The notes under the pieces were generated by a model, which was given only the letters and a program-made list of their open reading frames with translations, was not told the origin of the DNA and ran no database searches. A program made the translations under genes and the position numbers. Source: Actinomycetota bacterium (GTDB lineage: Bacteria; Actinomycetota; Acidimicrobiia; Acidimicrobiales; UBA8592). Taken from it: DNA of 18,680 nucleotides. The stretch is from the NCBI GenBank assembly GCA_002715425.1, contig PAYW01000016.1, positions 1 through 18,680 on the forward strand. The letters are read 5' to 3'. Shown one piece after another: positions 7,769 through 14,547 of this stretch (position 1 is its first letter; each line of letters opens with the position of its first letter).

Positions 7769-7883
7769 TCTTAGAAGCCCCGTTTTAGGAGTCTGAGCAA
7801 CTCCGGTCGCACGATACGACGAAAAAACCGCTACGTCGAAACCGATCAGCCCCTTGTCAAAGAACATTACTGAAACTATGTCT

Positions 7884-7893
7884 GCACTAGTGC
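7884..7893. promoter_or_regulatory. Perfect 10-base palindrome between ssrA and the flavoprotein gene
   Basis: GCACTAGTGC is a perfect palindrome lying 31 bases upstream of the tmRNA 5' end and 67 bases upstream of the divergent flavoprotein start. It could be a protein-binding site for either promoter. At this length it may be coincidental. Confidence 0.25.
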
Positions 7894-7960
7894 GGATAGC
7901 TTCAGTGCTTAATCGTATCGGATTGTATGAGTAACTCCCATCTATGCTAGAAAGGCAGAT

Positions 7961-9586
7961 GTGGCAGAAGAGTCTACTAGTGAGTTTGATGTTGTAGTTC
8001 TTGGAACCGGAGCGGCTGGATTAACTGCCGCTCTCGCTGCTTCAGATAGTGGGGCGTCGGTCGGAATCTTCGAGAAATCAGCTTTCCTTGGAGGTACTAC
8101 AGCGATGAGTGGTGGGGTCATTTGGATGCCTAACAACCATCACCAACAGGAATATGAGATTGAAGACTCAAGAGAAATTGCACTGAGCTATCTGGAGTCG
8201 CTTTCTCTTGGGCAAATAGATTCAGATATGGCCGCTACCTTTGTTGATAGTGGGCCGGAGATGTTGGAATGGGTTGAAGATAACACCCCTTGCTCATTTC
8301 ACATAGTTGAGGGTTATTCTGATTATCACCCCGAGCACTCTGGTGGACTGCCTAGTGGAGGGAGGTCGCTAGATAATGCTTTATTCTCTCTCTTAGAACT
8401 TGGGGAATGGGCCAAAAAAGTAAGAAATGATGGGATGAGAAGGCCTGTAATGATTACAGAAACACCACTAGGTGGTGCAACTGTTCTTCCTTCACGCGAA
8501 GTCATCACTGCTCGAACTGAACGGAATGAAAGTGGGATGGGCCTAGCACTCGTGGCTGCTCTTCTTAAAGGAGTTTTGGATCGAGGCATAGAACCACAGA
8601 CTGAGTCGCGTGCTCTTCGACTCTTAAAGAATGAAACCGGAGTCTGTGGTGTTTTAATCAAATCTGGAGATTCTGAAAAAGAGGTTATAGCTAGGAAAGG
8701 CGTCATCATCGCTACTGGGGGTTTTGAATGGAACCCTGAACTTGTCAGGACGTTTCTTCGGGGACCCATGACCGCACCAGTAGGAAATCCTGAAAATACT
8801 GGTGATGGGCTAGAGATGGCTATGGAAGCGGGTGCTCGACTTGGAAATATGCGAAACGCTTGGTGGGTCCCTGTTGTAAGAATCCCAGGGGAAAATCTTT
8901 TCGGGCATCCATCATCTAGGTTGATTATCACCGAGCGAACGCGCCCGCATTCTCTCATGGTGAACCGGTATGGAGTTAGGTTTACCAATGAAGCAGGAAA
9001 CTATAATGCTATGGGCGGTGCGCTCCACAGCTTTGATCCTCAAAAGTTTGAATATCAAAACATTCCCTGCTGGCTTATCTTCGACCACCACTACAAGCTC
9101 CGCTATGACATTGCTGGAAGCATGCCAGGAGAACACATTCCTGATTGGATGTATACCTCCGAGACCATACAGGGACTGGCGGAAGTTATCGACGTTCCTC
9201 CGGAATCTCTCGATAGTACTGTGAAAAGGTTTAATGAATATGCGTCTATGGGAGAGGACCCTGATTTCCACCGAGGGGTAAGCGCATACGACACTTTTAA
9301 CGGTGATCAAAGCATCTCTGGAATTGAAGCAACACTCCAGCCTTTAGACACTCCGCCGTTTTATGCGATCAAGATAGAAAGCGGTTCCCTTGGAACCAAT
9401 GGAGGCCCCAAAACCGATATTTCTTGTCGGGTGCTTTCGATTAACGGAGGGGTGATATCAGGTTTATTTGCCGCTGGGAACGCAATGGCGGCCCCAACTG
9501 GGATGGTTTATGGTGGCGCAGGCGGAACAATTGGGCCGGCTATGACGTTCGGGTATATCGCTGGAAGAGCTGCGGCATCACGATAA
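7961..9586 (+). CDS. FAD-dependent 3-ketosteroid delta-1-dehydrogenase-like flavoprotein
   Basis: FAD-binding-2 (succinate dehydrogenase/fumarate reductase flavoprotein) family, 541 residues, close in layout to 3-ketosteroid dehydrogenases, which introduce a double bond in steroid ring A. The N-terminal FAD fold is VVVLGTGAAGLTAALAA with an acidic end (GIFEKS), followed by LGGTTAMSGGVIWMPNN, typical of KstD. Candidate catalytic residues match the Rhodococcus KSTD1 pattern (Y119, Y318, Y487, G491): Y119 or Y122 in GYSDYHPE, Y348 in EAGNYNAM, and Y517 and G521 in VYGGAGGTIGPAMTFGYIAG. Steroid specificity is inferred; relatives act on other enones. GTG at 7961 has AAAGG five bases upstream. It is the only plus-strand gene between ssrA and smpB, and its 3' end overlaps that of smpB by nine bases, tail to tail. 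Confidence 0.82.
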   Translation: MAEESTSEFDVVVLGTGAAGLTAALAASDSGASVGIFEKSAFLGGTTAMSGGVIWMPNNHHQQEYEIEDSREIALSYLESLSLGQIDSDMAATFVDSGPEMLEWVEDNTPCSFHIVEGYSDYHPEHSGGLPSGGRSLDNALFSLLELGEWAKKVRNDGMRRPVMITETPLGGATVLPSREVITARTERNESGMGLALVAALLKGVLDRGIEPQTESRALRLLKNETGVCGVLIKSGDSEKEVIARKGVIIATGGFEWNPELVRTFLRGPMTAPVGNPENTGDGLEMAMEAGARLGNMRNAWWVPVVRIPGENLFGHPSSRLIITERTRPHSLMVNRYGVRFTNEAGNYNAMGGALHSFDPQKFEYQNIPCWLIFDHHYKLRYDIAGSMPGEHIPDWMYTSETIQGLAEVIDVPPESLDSTVKRFNEYASMGEDPDFHRGVSAYDTFNGDQSISGIEATLQPLDTPPFYAIKIESGSLGTNGGPKTDISCRVLSINGGVISGLFAAGNAMAAPTGMVYGGAGGTIGPAMTFGYIAGRAAASR

Positions 9587-10054
9587 TTCGCGGCCAGATT
9601 GCTTAATTGCTCGAGCTGCTTCGCGTTCAGCTTCTCTTTGAGCAATCGTTCGCCGTTTGTCAACTAGGTTCTTCCTTCGAGCCAAACCAAGCTCTACCTT
9701 TGCCCGGCCATTTCTAAAGTAAACTGCTAGCGGGATCAAGGTAAGTCCTTTTTGATCAATTTGTGACTGGAGCTTCCTGATTTCTTTTTTGTGTAAAAGC
9801 AGTTTTTTCGGACGGTCGGGTTCGTGAGAGAACGCGGAACCCGAGTGCTGGTATTTGCTGATATGAAATGAATTAAGCCATATCTCACCATCGTGGATCC
9901 GAGCGTAAGCTTCAGCGATTTGTGACTTAGCGCTTCTTAAAGATTTAACTTCACTGCCTTGAAGAACAAGCCCAGCTTCGATCGTATCGATAATCTCGAA
10001 TTCTCGCCTTGCTTGTCTATTGGTCGCTACGACTATTTTACCGCTTGATCCCAT
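9578..10054 (-). CDS. smpB: SsrA-binding protein SmpB
   Basis: Binds the tRNA-like end of tmRNA and delivers it to stalled ribosomes; its C-terminal tail occupies the empty mRNA channel. From ATG at 10054 the protein has 158 residues, the usual length. Family segments: NRQARREFEIIDTIEAGLVLQGSEVKSLR, EAYARI-DGEIWL, ISKYQHS, RPKKLLLHKKEI, GLTLIPLAVYF-NGRAKVELGLARRKN, and a lysine/arginine-rich tail. The open frame runs upstream to 10291, but those residues are antisense to the JAMM gene and unlike SmpB, so the start at 10054 is preferred; no clear Shine-Dalgarno precedes it. Its RNA partner ssrA lies on the same strand 1.7 kb downstream, separated by an opposing flavoprotein gene. Confidence 0.95.
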   Translation of the reverse strand: MGSSGKIVVATNRQARREFEIIDTIEAGLVLQGSEVKSLRSAKSQIAEAYARIHDGEIWLNSFHISKYQHSGSAFSHEPDRPKKLLLHKKEIRKLQSQIDQKGLTLIPLAVYFRNGRAKVELGLARRKNLVDKRRTIAQREAEREAARAIKQSGRELS

Positions 10055-10133
10055 AATCAACGAGGCTACAGCGCCAGCTAGGAATCGAGGAGCTCTATGA
10101 AAATTTCCTTCGATATCGTCAAAGTGGAGAACC

Positions 10134-10571
10134 GTGAACTTCGCTATTATTAAATCCATGTTTTCAATCACATCTGAGGTTCGCGACAAAATGATCGACC
10201 ATGCCAAAGGGGAAGTCCCAAACGAAGCGTGTGGCCTATTTGCCGGACCAAAGGGCACAGCTACCGTAGAAACTTTTTTCCCTATGCACAACGCAGCCGA
10301 ATCTCACCTTATTTACCAGCTTGATCCAAAAGAATTTATCGAAGTCGAACAGACAGCAGATCGGCTAGGAATACAAATACTTGGAGTCATGCATAGTCAC
10401 ACTGTTTCGAAAGCGTACCCATCGGAAACGGATGTTCGCGACGCTAACCAATTTGACCCATTCGGCCTTTGGTATTACATCATTGTGTCGTTGAAGGATA
10501 AGGATCCTGTCATTCGAGCTTTCCGAATTCATGAAACAAACATTAACGAAGTAGAAATCGAAATTACCTAA
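10134..10571 (+). CDS. JAMM/MPN metalloprotease, Mec-like (CysO-cysteine peptidase family)
   Basis: Zinc-dependent JAMM peptidase of 145 residues (137 from the internal ATG at 10158). The complete motif is present: E31 in NEACGLFAG, H87-S-H89, S97 and D100 in HSHTVSKAYPSETD. The sequence aligns by eye along its length with M. tuberculosis Mec (Rv1334), including PMHNAAES...YQLD, and cysM follows it, as in that organism. Mec removes cysteine from the C-terminus of the CysO sulfur carrier; no cysO gene lies in the 65-base gap to cysM, so the substrate here is uncertain. Start choice is open: GTG at 10134 has GGAG four bases upstream, while ATG at 10158 has a TATTAT element seven bases upstream and would be leaderless. 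Confidence 0.85.
   Translation: MNFAIIKSMFSITSEVRDKMIDHAKGEVPNEACGLFAGPKGTATVETFFPMHNAAESHLIYQLDPKEFIEVEQTADRLGIQILGVMHSHTVSKAYPSETDVRDANQFDPFGLWYYIIVSLKDKDPVIRAFRIHETNINEVEIEIT
10145..10157 (+). promoter_or_regulatory. Candidate -10 element for leaderless start of the Mec-like gene
   Basis: TATTAT (10145-10150) lies seven bases before the in-frame ATG at 10158. If used, transcription would begin at that ATG and the GTG at 10134 would not be the start. No clear -35 is visible. Confidence 0.3.
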
Positions 10572-10601
10572 TACAAGATTTCCATTGAAAACTGAAGAAG
10601 G

Positions 10602-10613
10602 GGAGTGAACTCC
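10602..10613. promoter_or_regulatory. Short inverted repeat upstream of cysM
   Basis: GGAGT and ACTCC form a near-palindrome with a two-base centre, 23 bases upstream of the cysM start, followed at 10625-10630 by TAATAC, a possible -10 six bases before ATG. If the mRNA is leaderless, the repeat covers the -35 region and could bind a regulator. Confidence 0.3.
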
Positions 10614-10636
10614 TCACAATAACGTAATACTGAACT

Positions 10637-11587
10637 ATGGCACCTTACGCATCGATTGTTGATCTGATAGGCAATACTCCGATAATTGAAGTTTCTGAAC
10701 TTAGTCCAAATCCCGATGTTAAGATCTATGCGAAGCTTGAAGGCCAGAATCCAGCTGGTTCGGTAAAAGATCGAATAGCAAAAGCTATGATCCTTTCAGC
10801 GGAGAGAGAAGGAAAGCTTACTTCGGGGAGTGTCATACTTGAGCCATCGTCAGGGAATACGGGGATTGCTTTAGCTATGATTTCTTCAATAAGGGGCTAT
10901 CACCTGAAAATCGTTCTTCCAGATAATGTTTCAATTGAACGACGTCAATTGTTAGAAGTCTGGGGGGCAGAAATCATTTCCAGCCCTGGTAGCGAAGGGT
11001 CAAATGGTGCCGTCCGTCGAGCTCAGCAACTCGCAGAAGAGAACCCAGACTGGGTTTTTCTCTACCAATATGGGAATGAAGCGAACCCTGAGATTCATTA
11101 CACGACCACTGGACCCGAGATCCTTCAAGATGTCCCCGATATCTCCCATTTCGTAGCGGGCTTAGGTACGTCTGGAACGTTGATGGGGGTCGGCCGCTTC
11201 CTTAAGGAACAGAATTCAAACATCCAGATACTTGCTGTGGAGCCGCCTGCGGGAGAGAATGTAGAAGGCTTAAGAAGCTTGGAGGATGGCTTTATCCCTC
11301 CAGTTTTTGAAAACTGGAATGGTATGGACCTTCTAGACGGGAAGAGAATTATTAGGCCGATCGAGTCTCTCGAATGTGCAAGAAGGCTTGCCCAAACGAG
11401 TGGTATTTTTGCAGGGATATCATCTGGTGCCGCTCTTGCAGGCGCTTTACGAGTAGCCGAACAGATAGAGCAAGGGAGCATTGTGTTTATAGTTTGTGAC
11501 GGTGGCTGGAAGTATCTCTCAACGGAAGCTTGGACCAAGCCGCTGGATGAAGTTGCAGAGTCAATTAACCGCATTATCTACTTCTAA
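10637..11587 (+). CDS. cysM: Cysteine synthase CysM (O-phosphoserine/CysO-type)
   Basis: PLP enzyme of 316 residues that makes cysteine by replacing the leaving group of an activated serine with sulfur. Seen: IGNTP, the Schiff-base lysine K44 in NPAGSVKDR, the phosphate-binding EPSSGNTGIALA loop, and GLGTSGTLMGVGRFL. Details match M. tuberculosis CysM (Rv1336) rather than CysK: ERRQLLE, LYQYGN, HFVAGLGT, GWKYLST near the end, and R213 in GLRSLEDGF, which aligns with Arg220, the residue selecting O-phosphoserine. That enzyme takes sulfur from thiocarboxylated CysO. The neighbouring Mec-like gene supports the same pathway, though cysO is not here. The C-terminal segment that closes over the active site in M. 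tuberculosis is present in altered form (ending INRIIYF). Confidence 0.92.
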   Translation: MAPYASIVDLIGNTPIIEVSELSPNPDVKIYAKLEGQNPAGSVKDRIAKAMILSAEREGKLTSGSVILEPSSGNTGIALAMISSIRGYHLKIVLPDNVSIERRQLLEVWGAEIISSPGSEGSNGAVRRAQQLAEENPDWVFLYQYGNEANPEIHYTTTGPEILQDVPDISHFVAGLGTSGTLMGVGRFLKEQNSNIQILAVEPPAGENVEGLRSLEDGFIPPVFENWNGMDLLDGKRIIRPIESLECARRLAQTSGIFAGISSGAALAGALRVAEQIEQGSIVFIVCDGGWKYLSTEAWTKPLDEVAESINRIIYF

Positions 11588-11647
11588 TGGCGAAAGGAAG
11601 GATTATCATTGGAAATTTCCTTCGTTCTGCCTCTACGATGAGAGACT

Positions 11648-12466
11648 GTGTCTAACGAAAAGCCGATCGGCATATTTGATTCGGGCTTCGGTGGGTTAAC
11701 TGTCGCAAGAGCAGTCATAGACCTCCTTCCCGCAGAGGATGTCGTCTACTTTGGGGATACTGCGAGATATCCCTATGGGCCTAAGCCTCTTGACGAAGTT
11801 CGAGAATTCTCTTTTCAGATAGTGGAATATCTTATTAATGAGCATGATGTGAAGCTTTTGGTAGTTGCGTGTAATACCGCTGCTGCTGCTGCACTAGATG
11901 AGCTTTCTTCAGAGATATCGGTACCAATAATTGGAGTAATTACTCCAGGAACACAGGCGGCAATTGATGTGTCACGAACAGGCCGGATTGGGGTAATAGG
12001 TACTGTAGGTACTATTAAAAGTGGGGCTTATACGCGAGCATTCAGCACTTTGTCTGATGAGGAGATACAACCTTTGACGCTTGCATGCCCAGGATTCGTT
12101 GAATTTGTAGAGAAGGGAGAATCTTCGGGGGAGCAGTTACAAGTCCTAGCTGAACGTCTTCTAGCTCCTATCGTTTCTGCAAATGTAGATACACTTCTTC
12201 TGGGCTGCACACACTATCCTTACTTAGCTCGAGTAATCGGACAGGTGGTAGGAAGTGACGTCGTATTGGTCTCATCTGCAGATGAGACAGCTTTTGAAGT
12301 TTCTCGGCATTTAACTGAGATGGATCTGCTTGTTGAAGGTGAAAAAGAGGGGAAACGTGTGTTTATCTCTTCAGGGGATGTATCTTGGTTCGCAGAGGTT
12401 GGTGAAAGATTATTTGGTCCTGAGCTAGCTTCCGCACAAGCACACGAATGGAACCCTTCGACGTGA
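11648..12466 (+). CDS. murI: Glutamate racemase MurI
   Basis: Converts L-glutamate to D-glutamate for peptidoglycan. The protein has 272 residues, standard for the family. Key residues are present: D11 in GIFDSGFGGLT, the first catalytic Cys75 in VVACNTAAAA, and the second catalytic Cys187 with H189 in LLLGCTHYPY. PYGPKPLDEV is the usual substrate-loop segment. GTG at 11648 is used because the conserved N-terminus begins right after it; only a weak purine run (GAGAGA) precedes it. The last 19 bases overlap the following metallo-hydrolase gene. The 60-base spacer after cysM contains the palindrome GGAAATTTCC (11611-11620), of unknown meaning. Gene order murI, metallo-hydrolase, rph, rdgB is conserved with mycobacteria. 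Confidence 0.96.
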   Translation: MSNEKPIGIFDSGFGGLTVARAVIDLLPAEDVVYFGDTARYPYGPKPLDEVREFSFQIVEYLINEHDVKLLVVACNTAAAAALDELSSEISVPIIGVITPGTQAAIDVSRTGRIGVIGTVGTIKSGAYTRAFSTLSDEEIQPLTLACPGFVEFVEKGESSGEQLQVLAERLLAPIVSANVDTLLLGCTHYPYLARVIGQVVGSDVVLVSSADETAFEVSRHLTEMDLLVEGEKEGKRVFISSGDVSWFAEVGERLFGPELASAQAHEWNPST

Positions 12467-13206
12467 ATGTTATCCCCCCAGAAATTACTGTACTTGGCTG
12501 CAGCGGATCATACGCGAGAAAAGGCGGAGCATGCACGGGCTTTCTTGTTCAGAGCCCAGAAGCGAATGTATGGCTAGATGCGGGGCCAGGTACCCTAGGA
12601 AATCTTCAGAAACATATCGATATCGATCAGTTGACTGCAGTTGTTCTAACTCACGAACACGCTGACCATTGGCTTGAATTGCCCGTTTTGTATAACGCTA
12701 TTCGTCATTATGTTATGTGTAAGCAAATTCCCGTGTATGGGACTGTAGGAACTTTGGAACTAGCGAAGCAGATATGTCCGGCGTTAGAGGAAGCTTTTGT
12801 TTGGAAAGTGATAGCGGATAAGTCCAGTCAAACAATTAGGGATCAGCACTGGACTTGGTCGCAGACAGATCATTATGTGGAGACGATGGCCAGCAGGGTA
12901 GATATTGGAGAATCAAGCTTGGTATTTACAGCCGACACCGGGCCGAATTGGGACGTTAAGGAATTGGGGGACAGTGTTTCATTGGCGATTTCGGAGTCGA
13001 CATTTCTGTCGAATAAGGAACATGAGGGCATCCTTCATCTCTCAGCTAGGCAGGCGGGAGAGTTGGGAAAAAAAATTAGTGCTGATCATTTAGTTCTCTC
13101 GCACTTAGCCCCAGGTGAAGATAGGGCTCAGCACAAAATTGAAGCCAGTGAAGTTTTTAATGGACCTATTACAGTTGCTACAGCTGGCGACAAGTACAGT
13201 TTCTAG
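12448..13206 (+). CDS. MBL-fold metallo-hydrolase, Rv1339-like (candidate cyclic-nucleotide phosphodiesterase)
   Basis: Metallo-beta-lactamase-fold hydrolase of 252 residues. The metal-binding motif H69-E-H71-A-D73-H74-W follows [11 protein letters not shown]. Later ligands are probably the Asp in [10 protein letters not shown] and the His in [11 protein letters not shown]. Position between murI and rph matches Rv1339 of M. tuberculosis, reported to be an atypical class II cAMP phosphodiesterase, so cyclic nucleotide hydrolysis is a reasonable hypothesis. An RNA-processing role (tRNase Z-like fold) is an alternative, suggested by the rph neighbour. Start: ATG at 12448 overlaps murI by 19 bases; GTG at 12463 overlapping the murI stop (GTGA) is also possible, and neither has a good Shine-Dalgarno. 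Confidence 0.85.
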   Translation: MEPFDVNVIPPEITVLGCSGSYARKGGACTGFLVQSPEANVWLDAGPGTLGNLQKHIDIDQLTAVVLTHEHADHWLELPVLYNAIRHYVMCKQIPVYGTVGTLELAKQICPALEEAFVWKVIADKSSQTIRDQHWTWSQTDHYVETMASRVDIGESSLVFTADTGPNWDVKELGDSVSLAISESTFLSNKEHEGILHLSARQAGELGKKISADHLVLSHLAPGEDRAQHKIEASEVFNGPITVATAGDKYSF

Positions 13207-13214
13207 GAGGTGGA

Positions 13215-13952
13215 ATGGGAGTTAATGTGAGTAGGCCAGATGATCGTGAACCTGATGAGCTTCGGCCAATAACTTTTGTTCGCGATTTCACTTCGATGGC
13301 GGATGGGTCAGTCCTTGCTACCTTTGGTAATACAACGGTTTTATGCACAGCGTCAGTTGATGACGATGTGCCTCGATGGATGAAAGGATCCGGTACTGGG
13401 TGGGTTACGGCCGAGTACTCGATGCTTCCGGGTTCATCCCCTGAACGCGTCCGGCGAGAAACTCGCGGACCTAAAGGTCGCACCCAAGAGATACAAAGAC
13501 TTATTGGTAGGTCGCTAAGAGCAGTGTGCGATATGAAAAAACTCGGTGAAAGGCAAGTAGTCGTTGATTGTGATGTTCTGCAAGCAGATGGCGGAACACG
13601 CGTAGCGTCAATATGTGGAGGTTACCTAGCGCTTCACGATGCCCTATCTAGGCTGATCATTAGAGGAGATCTAGTGGATCACCCTATTTCTGAAGCTTGC
13701 GCCGCCGTATCAGTTGGAATTATTCATGGGCAGCCAAGATTGGACCTTCCATATAGTGAGGATTCAATCGCGGATACAGATATGAACGTGGTTATGACAG
13801 AATCAGGAGGGTTTATTGAAATTCAGGGAACCGCTGAGCAAGCTTCCTTCAATCGAAATGAGCTCGATATTTTGCTATCACTAGCTGAGAAGGGAATTGG
13901 GCAGATTATTGATCTGCAAAACGAACTAACTGGGAAACAACCGACTATCTAA
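13215..13952 (+). CDS. rph: Ribonuclease PH
   Basis: Phosphate-dependent 3'-5' exoribonuclease that trims tRNA 3' ends and other RNAs, acting as a hexamer. The protein has 245 residues, typical. Seen: the N-terminal [13 protein letters not shown] region, [12 protein letters not shown], the [20 protein letters not shown] arginine-rich motif, [16 protein letters not shown] with the phosphate-binding Gly-Thr-Arg, and [22 protein letters not shown] with the metal-binding aspartates. AGGAGG (13205-13210), the strongest ribosome-binding site in the window, sits four bases before the ATG. Eight bases separate it from the upstream hydrolase and three from rdgB, so all are cotranscribed. No frameshift is seen, unlike the broken rph of E. 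coli K-12. Confidence 0.97.
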   Translation: MGVNVSRPDDREPDELRPITFVRDFTSMADGSVLATFGNTTVLCTASVDDDVPRWMKGSGTGWVTAEYSMLPGSSPERVRRETRGPKGRTQEIQRLIGRSLRAVCDMKKLGERQVVVDCDVLQADGGTRVASICGGYLALHDALSRLIIRGDLVDHPISEACAAVSVGIIHGQPRLDLPYSEDSIADTDMNVVMTESGGFIEIQGTAEQASFNRNELDILLSLAEKGIGQIIDLQNELTGKQPTI

Positions 13953-13955
13953 ATC

Positions 13956-14531
13956 ATGGATCTTGTTTGCGCCTCCGCTAATTCACATAAGTACAGCGAG
14001 ATGGTTCAAATTCTTTCCGGTGTGGTCAACCTTATTCCTCGTCCATCAGAGATTCCTGACGTGATAGAGGATGCTGACACTCTTGAGGGTAATGCGAGAC
14101 TCAAAGCGAGAGCAGTTCAATCGGCGACAGGGTGTGCAGCGGTAGCGGATGATACAGGTCTTGAAGTCGATGCCCTCGGGGGAGCTCCAGGAATTTTCTC
14201 CGCCCGATACGCAGGTGAAAATGCGACGTATAAAGACAATGTTTCCAAATTATTAGAAGAATTGTCGGAAGTCGCTGGAGAAAGGAGAAGCGCAAGGTTT
14301 CGAACGATTGCCCTAATCGCATGGGAAGATGGGGAGGAAACTATTGCTGAAGGCATAGTTGAAGGGGTTATCGCTCAGAATCCATCTGGTGTAGGGGGCT
14401 TTGGCTATGACTCGGTATTTATTCCTACTTCTGGAGAAGGGAAAACATTCGCCGAAATGAGTGACGAAGAAAAAAATGCTATAAGTCATAGAGGGGCAGC
14501 TTTCCGGACGCTCAAAGAGTTGCTTCAGTAG
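13956..14531 (+). CDS. rdgB: RdgB/HAM1 family non-canonical purine NTP pyrophosphatase
   Basis: House-cleaning enzyme that hydrolyses dITP, ITP and XTP to monophosphates and keeps deaminated purines out of DNA and RNA. The protein has 191 residues, normal for the family. Motifs: N-terminal CASANSHKYSEM (family T/S-x-N-x-x-K), DADTLEGNARLKA, ADDTGLEVDALGGAPGIFSARYAG with the catalytic acidic pair, FGYDSVF and the closing SHRGAAFRTL. It starts three bases after the rph stop without its own ribosome-binding site, implying translational coupling. It is the last gene of the mec-to-rdgB block and converges on the MFS gene, with 16 bases between stops and no convincing terminator. Confidence 0.96.
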   Translation: MDLVCASANSHKYSEMVQILSGVVNLIPRPSEIPDVIEDADTLEGNARLKARAVQSATGCAAVADDTGLEVDALGGAPGIFSARYAGENATYKDNVSKLLEELSEVAGERRSARFRTIALIAWEDGEETIAEGIVEGVIAQNPSGVGGFGYDSVFIPTSGEGKTFAEMSDEEKNAISHRGAAFRTLKELLQ

Positions 14532-14547
14532 CGCATAGGATGACTGG

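Larger units (their letters stand above)
7466..7853 (-). ncRNA. ssrA: Transfer-messenger RNA (tmRNA, SsrA)
   Basis: Rescues stalled ribosomes by acting first as alanyl-tRNA and then as mRNA for a degradation tag. The RNA is about 388 bases, a usual one-piece size. The 5' end GGGGCUGAUCGGUUUCGAC (from 7853) matches the tmRNA consensus. The 3' end carries a T arm (GGGGG-UUCGAUU-CCCCC) and an encoded CCA (7468-7466). The acceptor stem pairs GGGGCUG with CAGCUCC and contains the G3-U pair that identifies alanine tRNA-like molecules. The internal reading frame ends in GCT CTC GCC GCC TGA (Ala-Leu-Ala-Ala-stop). Its protein partner smpB is 2.2 kb away on the same strand. I see no strong T-rich terminator between its 3' end and the P450 promoter. 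Confidence 0.96.

Noticed and set aside
7465..7774. Two plus-strand open frames of 71 and 78 residues
   Set aside because: They cross the tmRNA on the opposite strand; the RNA structure and tag frame explain this stretch.
7884..7893. Palindrome GCACTAGTGC as a phage attachment site next to ssrA
   Set aside because: Integrative elements usually use the 3' end of ssrA; this palindrome is beyond the 5' end, and there is no integrase or second copy in the window.
8326..8988. Long open frame (220 residues) antisense to the flavoprotein gene
   Set aside because: It lies wholly inside a gene with strong FAD and active-site motifs, its own product is low in recognisable structure, and no ribosome-binding site or family pattern supports it.
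10055..10291. N-terminal extension of smpB by 79 residues
   Set aside because: The extra residues do not resemble SmpB, are antisense to the Mec-like gene, and SmpB proteins normally begin about where ATG 10054 does.
14532..14547. GACT-GGTT-AGTC hairpin near the rdgB/MFS convergence as terminator
   Set aside because: It has only four stem pairs and no T tract on either strand.
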